Assembly: GCA_018296165.2 (NCBI GenBank)
Contig: JACKQL020000298.1
Coordinates: 1 to 12,127, forward strand
Direction of reading: 5' to 3'
Origin: Termitomyces sp. T153
Taxonomy: Eukaryota; Basidiomycota; Agaricomycetes; Agaricales; Lyophyllaceae
DNA length: 12,127 nucleotides
The stretch's first letter is position 1, and every line of letters starts with the position of its first letter. Under the pieces are notes generated by a model. That model saw only the letters and a list, made by a program, of their open reading frames with translations. It searched no databases and was not told the origin of the DNA. The position numbers and the translations under genes are program-made. Below are positions 1 to 7,407 of the stretch, piece after piece.

Positions 1-406
1 GGTACTATGATGAGTAAGAAAGATAAGGGTAGCAGAGGACTATGAAGCTAAGATATACTCTTGTATACAGAGGTGCATGCAGAGGTGGAAGTACGAGTTC
101 AAACCAGGCTGTACCATCAATCTCATACATTAAACTGCTCTAAGTAGAGGCCAGGTCATAATATATGGTGGACTCTAGTTACAGGGCCACGTGACTAGTA
201 CCATCCAAGACCAAATAATCTGCCCTCCCGCCCTTGAATGATCTTGAGCACTTGTTACTACCCAACCATAGCTTTCTCAGCGCTTGCCGCAGCGTGCTTT
301 TTTGCTGCCGTCCATGCACATTTGTTCCTGGATCGTGCTTTTGAATCTGGATGGGTGTTTATAAATAGTACATTCTATGGACTCATGTTGGGGCCCAGAC
401 CAAAAT
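1..406. other. Left flank, no gene recognised
   Basis: I see no credible coding region here. CpG is reduced but not absent: about 8 sites, clustered at 190-340, around a GC-richer stretch with GCCGC and CAGCG near 280-310. This makes the flank a transition zone between ordinary DNA and the CpG-stripped block that begins near 480. A TATAAATAG-like string near 360 could be part of an old promoter, but nothing downstream supports a gene. Confidence 0.4.
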
Positions 407-750
407 GATAGTTTGCTATTCCGCATGCCTGGCATGGATTCTTTGACATTTATTCTGTTTGTTCGCCTTCAAACATTCTGTTCCTGGAATAGCAACTTCT
501 GGCAACATACAGAATAACATATGTGGCCTTGTTCTGCTGGACAGCTTTAGTATGTACTATACTCAACTTTATATAGCATATTGACAGTTCACTATTCTGC
601 ATTGCCTGGCACAGATTTTCTGTTTGTTTGCCTTCAAACATTCAGTTCCTGGAATAGCAATTTCTGGAAATATACAGAATAACATATGACACCAAATATG
701 TGGCCTTGTTCTGCTGGACAGCTTTGTTTTATACTCAATTTTATAATTCA
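407..750. repeat. Two-copy direct tandem repeat, period 176 bp
   Basis: Copy 1 (407-582) and copy 2 (583-750) align along their whole length. Both contain the core TTCCTGGAATAGCAA, the string CAGAATAACATATG and the string TGTGGCCTTGTTCTGCTGG. Copy 2 has a small insertion (ACACCAAATATG region) and a shortened end. Both CpG sites of copy 1 (in CTATTCCGC and TTGTTCGCC) are TpG in copy 2 (CTATTCTGC, TTGTTTGCC). This shows CpG decay directly, and that it was stronger in the copy deeper inside the block. Short open frames on the minus strand here are by-products of the duplication. Confidence 0.9.
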
Positions 751-1093
751 GAAGTGATATACCAATCTTCATCTTTGACAACAACTGTTTTTGTGCTGCT
801 AAGTTAGGATGTTTGAGTCAAAGTCAACATCAATCCCACAGCAGCAGCTTGAGCTGTTCTGGAGGATTTCATAGGTTGGCAGAAATGTATTGAACAGATG
901 AACATACTGTCCTTGTTGATATTGTTTGTTACAATGGGCACAAACCACTTCACTATTTCTGAGTCCAGACTTGAGATGAGTGGAATAAGATTGACTCTCT
1001 GAAGGCTTATCTATCATAACTATGTTTACTCTGTGCATTCTGAGCAAGCCATTGCTCTTCTGGAGTGTGGTACAGCTGTGGTCAGGGCCATCA
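751..1093. other. CpG-free DNA, nothing identified
   Basis: No CpG at all was seen in this interval. The minus strand is open for 109 codons (1128 down to 799). That translation holds a Cys-x-x-Cys pair and a short Cys run, but I recognise no family. In DNA this decayed an open frame of that length is weak evidence. It may be internal sequence of an old transposable element. Confidence 0.3.
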
Positions 1094-1444
1094 ATGAAAG
1101 TGGTTAGAGTTAAAGTTATATGTATCAATAGTCAACATCACCAAAATCAGTTTTTCATCTCACAAAAACTCAGTACCTCATATAGATGTCATATAACCCA
1201 GATTTTTCTAGTGAGATAGTATACAGTGTATGTACTGATGTATCTAGAGTATAGTACAGCCATTGCCAAGTCATTGATGCAGAGACACTATGAGATGAAA
1301 GTGGTTCTAGTCAAAGGTCATGCTTAAATCAATAGTGAACATTATCACAATCTGGGCTTTGCCTCACAAAAACTCAGGACAACATATAACCTATAAATGT
1401 ATGTTAGCATAGTTTACAGGGTATGGTCAAATGTATCTGGGTAC
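1094..1444. repeat. Two diverged direct copies, period about 201 bp
   Basis: Copy A spans about 1094-1251 and copy B about 1295-1444. Both begin ATGAAAGTGGTT and continue through a shared middle with CTCACAAAAACTCAG, then an ATATAACC motif, and end near a GATGTATCT or AATGTATCT string. Divergence is clearly greater than in the 407-750 pair, with several indels, so this duplication is older. No coding function is suggested. Confidence 0.7.
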
Positions 1445-1499
1445 ATTGAATTGGTTTATTACTGCATGAACATCTATACATTTCCAATGAGAGTTTAGG

Positions 1500-1865
1500 T
1501 TGATGTACCACCTGGCTCCATCCAAAGTATTTGATTGCATCAAGTGTTATATAAGGGATGTGTGTCACTCAATTGCAAGCTCAATTTTTTTCTGTTCCAA
1601 AAAAAACTGGGTATGTAAAGTCAAAACAATTGATCAGATTGACCAGGTACTTAACCACAATGTGCGATCCAGACATATGGCAAAAAGGAAATCTCTTAAA
1701 AGATGCACATATGTAGTCAAGCCCTCCCAAGCCCTCCTGAATTTGGTAGGCCAACACATTGACCATGCTGCTGCAAAATACAAGGAGATCTGGGAGGCCC
1801 TTGTCAGTCTAGATGGGGTATTGAACAAGAGGAGATGGATGAAACAAGTGAATGTTGAAAAATAA
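1500..1865 (+). pseudogene. Possible fragment of a KDZ-type transposase (C-terminal part)
   Basis: An open frame of 121 codons ends at a TAA inside the first unit of the 1846-2086 tandem repeat. Its C-terminal half (about residues 75-120) reads as a helical segment with the pattern AAAKYKEIWEAL, then SLDG, then RRWMKQ. This resembles the segment near the C-terminus of Kyakuja-Dileera-Zisupton transposases of Agaricomycetes, where an A-x-x-Y-x-x-x-x-x-A-L-x-x-L stretch precedes a tryptophan. The similarity is from memory and modest. Upstream residues show no zinc cluster and none of the catalytic acidic residues, so at most a scrap survives. The surrounding repeats and lack of CpG fit a dead mobile element. 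It could also be a chance open frame. Confidence 0.3.
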
Positions 1866-2086
1866 ATAGACATTTGAACATTGTATATTATTATAACATT
1901 AGTTCATGGAAATACAAGTGAATGTTGAGAAAAAAATAGACATTTTAACATTATATTATAACATTATTGCATGGAAATACAAGTGAATGTTAAAAAAAAC
2001 ATAGATATTATTATAACATGAGTTCATGGAAATATAAGTGAATGTTGAAAACAAAATAGACATTTTACATTAGTTCATGGAAATAC
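1846..2086. repeat. AT-rich tandem repeat, four units of 51-70 bp
   Basis: The four units start at 1846, 1916, 1981 and 2036, each with AAGTGAATGTT, and each ends with CATGGAAATA(C/T). Lengths are 70, 65, 55 and 51 bp. They shrink rightward by loss from the AT-rich middle (ATAGACATTT ... TTATAACATT), consistent with slippage. The first unit supplies the stop codon of the preceding open frame. There is no CpG in the array. Confidence 0.9.
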
Positions 2087-2123
2087 ATTAGGAAAAAGAA
2101 TGACAGAAGGTGAAGGGTGATGG

Positions 2124-2618
2124 TTAGGGAAGGGTGCCTGATCTTAATGCCAAGTTTAGATATTGAAGTTTAATTTGGGAAATGAGTTGGCATGAGTGCC
2201 TCAGCACAGGCTTGTCACTGTGTGTTGTATTTGAGTCAAGCATTGGGACATCATGAGATGTGATGACCACTAGCCATGTGAAGTAACCAAGGAAGGTACC
2301 CAGAGTCCCAAGGCACATATGAGATAAGAGTTGAATGACATATTGGCCTACACTGTGATTTACAGTCATACATACATTACAACTTACCCTGTGGTGAGGG
2401 GTCAGTAATACGTTACTCTGCCAGTATCTAGTGTTCAAACAATTTGAGAGCATGTGATCATGATGTGTTGCCAGAAACCCACTCCACATTCCTTTTGTGC
2501 CTCTCTCTATGGACTTACACTTCTTTCTCTTCTGATCCTTCCTTTGATCTTCTACATATGGATGTTTGACTGCCAGGCCATTCAGATAGTGGCAAAAGGT
2601 TTGAGTCTTTAAATACAC
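2124..2618 (-). other. Open frame of 164 codons, unidentified
   Basis: The minus strand is open for 164 codons, the longest uninterrupted frame in the CpG-poor half except in places where a known pseudogene accounts for it. The translation is rich in His, Cys and Ser, with a basic patch near residues 25-40 and a moderately hydrophobic stretch near residues 95-120. I recognise no domain. The neighbouring minus-strand frames also contain stretches without stops, so I cannot tell which frame, if any, was coding. The sequence has a single CpG (2410). It may be internal DNA of an old transposon, and I do not regard it as an active gene. Confidence 0.2.
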
Positions 2619-2915
2619 AAGCCAGACTACTCAGTAAACAATTGATAGAGCTTCATGCAAGATGACTGCAGATGACTCCAAACTCCAGGCTGCTCTTCTT
2701 TCATCATTGCACTGAGATTTTGGTGGTAGTACAGTGTGGCAATTTCACTTGAGAGAATTAGTCTCTCTTGAGCAACATGTGAGCAAAGATTGAACATTTA
2801 GACAATAACTACTGCCTTAGCTATCAGGGGACATCCAACTTGTTTCCCCTTCTCCTTCTCCAGTTCTTGTCAGATTTCCCCCACTATAGTTTTCCTTCAT
2901 TCTCCTTCCTTTTCC
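2619..2915. other. CpG-free spacer with polypyrimidine stretch
   Basis: No gene was found. From about 2840 into the start of the next entry the plus strand is strongly pyrimidine-rich (runs such as TTTCCCCTTCTCCTTCTCC), a purine tract when read on the minus strand. It may mark the end of an old element, but no paired terminal sequence was found. Confidence 0.3.
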
Positions 2916-3300
2916 CTATCTATTGGTCCTAGTTTTAGCCCTCAGGCTGCGCTGGTTCTCTGTCAATAATTCAGACAAGTGTGGCCCCTTTGGCACTGCC
3001 ACCAGCTTATGTAACTGCTGACCAATTGCTGACACATAACTTTTGTCTTTTTCCTCTGTCATACTGTACAGTTGTTTCTCATGCTTCAGAAGCCTCTGAA
3101 GTGTCACACCTGGCCTAGAGAATCCCCAGACTTGTTCTCTTTGGATTTCCTTTTGCCAGGTGAGTAGTTATCTCAGTAGACACTGTACAGTACTGAATAG
3201 ACTTTGGATTTCCCTTTGCCAGCTGTGTGATTGAGCCACAGCCTCCAGAGGTTGCCCTTACATTAGCCATCAATTTGTTGATCCATACTTCTGTGAACAA
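2916..3300 (-). pseudogene. Decayed minus-strand coding remnant, coiled-coil-like, unidentified
   Basis: Two neighbouring minus-strand open frames (3300-3115 and 3107-2916) lie head to tail in different frames. The downstream one has a helical, heptad-like pattern: LLKHEKQLY, then IGQQLHKLV, then LSELLTENQ with RAKT near the end. This is the kind of segment seen in short coiled coils. The upstream one contains the five-residue string KGNPK twice, caused by a 63-bp spaced duplication in the DNA. The broken frame and near-absence of CpG suggest a dead gene or a transposon-encoded protein. I could not name the family. Confidence 0.25.
3139..3222. repeat. Two copies of a 21-bp sequence, period 63 bp
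   Basis: CTTTGGATTTCC(T/C)TTTGCCAG occurs at 3139-3159 and again at 3202-3222 with one difference. The spacing is a multiple of three, so both copies give the same peptide on the minus strand, which fits a duplication inside a former coding sequence. Confidence 0.7.
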
Positions 3301-3635
3301 GCTCTCAGCCCAACTTGATCAAATCTACTGACTGTAACAGATGGCCCCCACAATGCCAAAGATTATATGGCATCCCATCTACTGGTGCCTCACTCACCTT
3401 CAACCTTGTGCTAGCCAAAGAGACCTTAGCTGAGGTCCGCATTTGTTTCTTTCTCTCTCAATGTTCAAGTTCATATACAGGAAGCCTTTTGAACACTCAG
3501 TGCAAACCTGAACAAAAACAGCTGGTCAACTAGTTTGATTCCAAATGTATGTTTTTGATGCAATTCCATCATTCAAAATCATTGCACAGTCAGTCAATCA
3601 GTGATGAATAGTGTCAGATCTATGATAGATGCAGC
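3301..3635. other. CpG-poor spacer upstream of the DUF4139 pseudogene
   Basis: Only one CpG (near 3438) was seen. A 72-codon plus-strand open frame (3315-3533) shows no recognisable motif. The interval sits between the minus-strand remnant and the upstream region of the decayed gene and may hold its old 5' flank. Confidence 0.3.
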
Positions 3636-3683
3636 TATGTATGAGTCTGCATGGTCCCAAATCTCCCCACAGACTCATACATA
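3636..3683. repeat. Perfect 14-bp inverted repeat, 20-nt spacer
   Basis: TATGTATGAGTCTG at 3636-3649 is matched exactly by its reverse complement CAGACTCATACATA at 3670-3683. It lies 75-122 bases before the ATG of the decayed DUF4139 gene, in the former promoter region. It could be a hairpin, a dimeric binding site, or the remnant of a tiny inverted-repeat insertion. Confidence 0.85.
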
Positions 3684-3757
3684 ACATCATCTCATTACTA
3701 CTGTGTATTCCTAGCCTCTTTGTCCCATCAACATCTCTACCCATCTAACCATCCTAA

Positions 3758-5883
3758 ATGTCTACTTCCAGCAACATCCAACCTTCCATTGAGAATCAAT
3801 CCCACACCAACAATACTCAGCCTCCTTCATTCCAGCCCATCAACCCCATCAAACTTGTTTTGACTAAGAAGAGCAAAATCACTGCTGTAAGCATCTACTC
3901 TGGTTGTGCAGAGATCACTTGTGTCATCAAATTTGAAGTCAAGACAGGGCAAAACCAAGTAATGAGCAATGGTCTGCCTAATGTTTTGGATCAGGATTCT
4001 CTCAGGTAAGTCAATTGCCAGTGTCTAGTAACCTATATAGGGCTTACATTGAACATGAATACAAAGTTGAAGGCAGAAGATGAGCTACTATTCACAATGT
4101 CATGGTATCCAACATTGAATGTCCAAAATCATTTGAAACCTTGTCAGCCATCAAGGAACTTGAATTGAAGAAGGAAAAAATGACAAAGGCACTCAAACAA
4201 TGCAAAAAGGCAATCTCTTCTCTTGAGTCATACTTGGGAATGATGGACATTAAAACTGTTGATATTGGGTCTGTGTGACAGGTTGTAAAAGAGTATGATA
4301 CAACTGCTGAGGAGCTGAATAATTGCATCTTGGAGTTGGAGGGTGAGTTGAAGGAAATAAACAAGGAAATTCAGAAGAAACACACTAGCCTTCATGGACC
4401 AAAGCTTAATACTAAGCTTGGAAAATGTGTTGTTATCAGTGTTTTTACAGACATTGAATGCAAGGTGGAAATTGTTTTGATTTATGGTATGTCTTTCTGT
4501 TTCAAGAATCATCTACAGTGCTTTGACAGGTATAATTCTAAACCTCCTTCCAAGCTGTCTACAGTGCATCCTGGACTGCAGGATATGACATCTGTGTCAA
4601 TACGCACACCTACAAAGAACCTGTAACACTCATCTACAAAGCTTCAATCACTCAAAGCACAGGTGAGGTACATTCTCAACAGCCTCTCAATCCCTGACAC
4701 ACTACTCACTCACTCACTCACTCACATTGCATAGGATTGGGCTGATAGCTTACTCACCCTTGAGACCACTACACCCACTTTTGGTCTCAACATCCCCAAA
4801 CTTGATGTGTGGAACCTCTCAGTATATAAACCCACTCCCCCAACACCCTCAATAGAATACAAATTCAAGAGCCCATGGACATTTGCTAGGAGTGCATCTC
4901 TGCCTGCACACACAATTATCCCTATTGCACACTCAATGCATGAAAGCAAGGTCATGGAGAACTCATTTGAGCTTAAAGCTCCAATGTACCATCAGGGTCT
5001 TGATGTTGTGTCATCATCAGGTAAGGGTAATGTCAGTGCAACATTCTAAGTCCCAGGGCTGATCACAACTCCAAGTGATGGGGCCATGCATAATGTGACC
5101 ATTGTGGAACTAAGTCTAGGGGCAGTGATGTCCTGGGTTTATGTGCCAAAGAAGGATATGAAAGTGCATTTGAGCATATGTTCTTTGTTGTGTGCCATGA
5201 GTGTCTGAGCTGAACTGATGTGCTTTTAACAGGCTAAGATTAAGAATGCTTTCCAGTATACATTATTGCATGGGACAGGGAGTGTCTATGTTGATGGAAG
5301 CTTCATCTCACACTCTGAAGTGCCTGCTGTCAGCCCTGAAGAAAGCTATGACTGTCCCCTTGGGTCTATCTCCCCCCTCCCTGCTCCATACCCATTCAGA
5401 ACTCACAATCACATACACACAGCCTTGATCCCTCCATCCACATCATATACTACCCACTCTCCAAGAAGAAATCAGAAAGTGGGTTCTACACCAAAACCAC
5501 AACACATGCCTACATGCAAAGCATCACTGTCTTCAACACAAAATCCATACTGGTAGAGTGTGTGCATGTGTCTGATCAGATCCCTGTTTCTGAGGACACA
5601 TAGATACAAGTTAGGCTTTTGAACCTGCCTCTTCTATACATTGTGCATTCATACAAAGGCCAGGATAAGTATAAGGGAAAGGAGAGGGTCTCAGATGAGG
5701 GAGCCAAGAAGCAGGTTGTGGTGTCAAAGGGCATTAGTGCAATGTGGGAGGGTGAGGAAGGTGAGGGTGAGGGATGGGAAGTTTTGCTGGATTGTTGAGC
5801 TTCCAGGGCAGGGAAAGGTGAATTTGGTGCTATGGTATGAGGTTGTGGTGCCTGCAGGTACAAATGTTGTTGGGTTAGCTTGA
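3758..5883 (+). pseudogene. Six-exon DUF4139/DUF4140 (MuiA-like, 'mucoidy inhibitor A') pseudogene
   Basis: Fragments in order match this fungal family of unknown biochemical role (Pfam DUF4140 then coiled coil then DUF4139). Exon 1 (3758-4005) has ITAVSIYSGCAEIT and GLPNVLDQDSLR. Exon 2 (about 4066-4486) has a Lys/Glu-rich coiled coil. Exon 3 (4530-4662) has SASWTAGYDI and LIYKASITQSTG. Exon 4 (4735-5175) has PTFGLNIPKLDVWNLSVYKP. Exon 5 (5233-5363) has GSVYVDGSFI. Exon 6 (5423-5883) ends QGKVNLVLWYEV...TNVVGLA and a stop. Summed exons give about 610 codons, near full family length. Breaks: in-frame stops at 4081, 4276, 5047 and 5601; frame mismatches at the exon 2/3 and 3/4 joints; intron 4 donor reads AT, not GT (5176); a frame change between about 5700 and 5775 in a GTGAGG repeat. 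Introns 2, 4 and 5 are 43, 57 and 59 nt. It is certainly nonfunctional. Confidence 0.88.
4704..4725. repeat. (ACTC)n microsatellite in pseudogene intron 3
   Basis: About five and a half perfect ACTC units lie within the third intron of the decayed DUF4139 gene (4663-4734), just before its TAG acceptor. The near-perfect array is younger than the rest of the intron. Confidence 0.9.
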
Positions 5884-6009
5884 GTGTGTGAGAGAGTGTG
5901 GAGGTGTTTGAGGTCTGTCTTGCATGGGTTCTTCCCACTTTCTTGGGCTTTCTGAATCTGTTACCATGTAGGGACATTTGTACAGAACTTTTCATCTTTA
6001 TTTCTTATT
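5884..6009. other. Former 3' flank of the DUF4139 pseudogene
   Basis: A GT/AG-rich stretch (GTGTGTGAGAGAGTGTGG) follows the surviving stop codon. No poly(A) signal is obvious. The sequence then passes into the T-rich tandem array. Confidence 0.35.
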
Positions 6010-6225
6010 TTTTTTACTTACTCCTTTGAGGTCTCTGACATGTGATTCCACCTTTTTTCATTTATTTTTTACTTACTCCTTTGAAGTCTCTGACGTGTGA
6101 TTCCACCTTTATTTCCCATTTTTCTACTCACTCCTTCAAAGTCTCTGACATGTGATTCCACCTTTATTTCTCCATTTTTTTTTACTTACTCTTTTGAGGT
6201 CTCTGACATGTGGATTCCCAGTCAC
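6010..6225. repeat. Four-unit tandem repeat of about 55 bp
   Basis: Each unit contains a T-rich tract, then ACT(T/C)ACTC(C/T)TT, then GTCTCTGAC(A/G)TGTG, then GATTCC. Units begin near 6015, 6071, 6124 and 6184, giving spacings of about 53-60 bp, with the fourth degenerate at its end. Unit 2 has GACGTG, while units 1, 3 and 4 have GACATG. The simplest reading is one surviving ancestral CpG and three decayed to CpA. Confidence 0.9.
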
Positions 6226-6406
6226 TCTTTTAGTCTCCCAATTTATCATCATCAGTACATACAACTTGAAATCTGGTAACAGTGCCCATCTGTACTAAAC
6301 AATATATTGATTTTTTTCCCCTTTTGCTTTGACTGTCTATTGGTAATGATTGCTTAGCCCTCGGAGCATAATAGCATGTAAATTATTGTCATGATTGTGT
6401 CTACCA
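6226..6406. other. CpG-poor DNA left of the putative LTR
   Basis: No coding match was found. If the adjacent LTR call is right, this is the last internal stretch of that retrotransposon on the plus strand, but no integrase or chromodomain motif is visible in any frame. Confidence 0.3.
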
Positions 6407-6772
6407 GGCTGAAAATGGTGGGGGGCAATGTGCTTACACTTGGCCAAAGATAGACCATGCCTCAGAGGGGCATAGAGTATGTAGAGTGAGCAAGTTCTAT
6501 TGTAACTATTGAAGGAATCCCAGAGCAGTGTTAGGAGATTGAGTATGAGTATTGGGGTATAGTGATGGAGTATCAATGAACAGAGTTGTTGCCACCCACT
6601 TTGGAAATAAAGGAACATAACAAGGGAGATCAATAGAGTGACGATCAAGAAGGTACTCTCTATCTTGCTCCAGCTCTGCCACATGGAGGTTTGAATGACT
6701 GTGTTGCATCACTCAGCTTGAATTAGATTTAAGTTGACTATCCAGCATATCGGTCTTGGGCTGACACCCACA
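6407..6772 (+). mobile_element. Probable 3' or solo LTR of a retrotransposon, with polypurine tract
   Basis: A purine-rich tract (GAAAATGGTGGGGGG, ending about 6425) lies two or three bases before TGTGCTTACAC, which starts at 6429. The candidate LTR runs 344 bp to 6772 and ends TGACACCCACA, so its ends form the short inverted pair TGTG...CACA. Inside are an AATAAA (about 6606) and a downstream CT-rich stretch, as expected for an R/U5 region. A tract immediately left of the LTR start is where the plus-strand primer of Ty3/Gypsy elements lies, so the internal region would be to the left. No second LTR, primer-binding site or pol sequence is visible in the window, so this is a remnant. It carries only a few CpG, and the CpG-poor block stops at its right end. 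The 5-bp target duplication could not be verified because the left end is outside or lost. Confidence 0.45.
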
Positions 6773-6797
6773 AAGACCTGAACTAAAAGTACGGATC

Positions 6798-6802
6798 TTT
6801 AG
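6798..6802. repeat. Left target-site duplication TTTAG
   Basis: TTTAG directly precedes the TGTAGCGG terminus of the fold-back element and is repeated exactly on the other side at 7082-7086. Confidence 0.75.
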
Positions 6803-7081
6803 TGTAGCGGCTCGGGGTTCCCCGCTACGAAGTTTGAATGACCGGCAGTTGCCAGAGCTTCGTCACCTCTGAGAGCAATGGGTCATAGAGTTGTAACGTG
6901 GTTTGTTGTAATCCTAAAATATAACACGCCGGGATTGCACACAACAAACCCAGTTGGACTACCTGCCCCATTAGAACAAACCATGTTACAACTCTATGAC
7001 CCGTCGCTCTCGGAGGTGACGAAGCTCTGGCAACTGCCGGTCATTCAAACTCCGTAGCGGGGAAACCCCCGAGCCGCTACA
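6803..7081. mobile_element. 279-bp fold-back MITE-like element with about 105-bp inverted arms
   Basis: The left arm (6803-6907) and right arm (6975-7081) are near-perfect reverse complements beginning TGTAGCGGCTCGGGG, separated by a 67-bp centre. TTTAG flanks both ends as a 5-bp target duplication. Each arm carries its own hairpin at the tip: GTAGCGG is followed about a dozen bases later by its complement CCGCTAC. In the centre, GTTTGTTGT at 6901-6909 can also pair with ACAACAAAC at 6941-6949, giving a nested alternative stem. There is no coding capacity, so mobilisation would depend on a transposase encoded elsewhere, which I cannot name. The arms differ by about one or two indels and five substitutions. 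Four of those substitutions are CpG to TpG or CpA, so the insertion is much younger than the CpG-free DNA 30 bp to its left. Confidence 0.85.
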
Positions 7082-7086
7082 TTTAG
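7082..7086. repeat. Right target-site duplication TTTAG
   Basis: This exact copy of the five bases at 6798-6802 follows the CCGCTACA end of the fold-back element. Confidence 0.75.
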
Positions 7087-7169
7087 GTAAGATATCAAAT
7101 CGCCAATCTCAAAAGTTTGGAGGTTAGATGCGAAGGGGTTCGTGCTGCGGAAAAAGAATGGGGCTAAGA

Positions 7170-7194
7170 CTTGCACTTCCAACGTACGTGCAAG
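7170..7194. repeat. 7-bp inverted repeat CTTGCAC / GTGCAAG
   Basis: The arms at 7170-7176 and 7188-7194 are exact complements around an 11-nt loop. The overlapping string ACGTACGT is itself an 8-bp palindrome. Confidence 0.6.
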
Positions 7195-7290
7195 GGATTA
7201 ATGGAGCAATCAAGTAGGGCCTGGAATAGATTCACTGGGATACAAGCAACTTGCAACATTAGTGGAGCAAAGAAGGGATAAACTCGGGCT

Positions 7291-7360
7291 AGTGACGCTA
7301 GGGGTGTACGTTTACCGGGTTGGACGAGGGGTCTACAGTGACGCTAGGGGTGTACGTTTA
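7291..7360. repeat. Two exact 24-bp direct copies, period 46 bp
   Basis: AGTGACGCTAGGGGTGTACG followed by TTTA occurs at 7291-7314 and 7337-7360 without a mismatch. The exactness implies a recent local duplication or conserved binding element. Confidence 0.85.
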
Positions 7361-7407
7361 TCGCACACAGCGTAGCACGGCAGAAAAAGCGATTACGGTA
7401 GCCGTGA

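Noticed and set aside
799..1128. 109-codon minus-strand open frame with Cys-x-x-Cys
   Set aside because: No recognisable domain and only a few Cys residues without zinc-finger spacing. It lies in repeat-rich decayed DNA and partly overlaps the start of a duplicated segment.
5576..5995. 139-codon minus-strand open frame rich in Pro and Ser
   Set aside because: It is the antisense of the last exon of the DUF4139 pseudogene, where the family match on the plus strand is clear.
6337..6712. Two overlapping minus-strand open frames, one with hydrophobic stretches resembling membrane segments
   Set aside because: They overlap the putative LTR and polypurine tract, lie in different frames, and match no family I know. 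Hydrophobicity follows from T-rich codons on that strand.
481..6772. Repeat-induced point mutation (RIP) of the ascomycete type
   Set aside because: RIP converts mainly CpA to TpA. Here CpA and TpG remain abundant and only CpG is missing, which fits CpG methylation decay better. No computed index was available.
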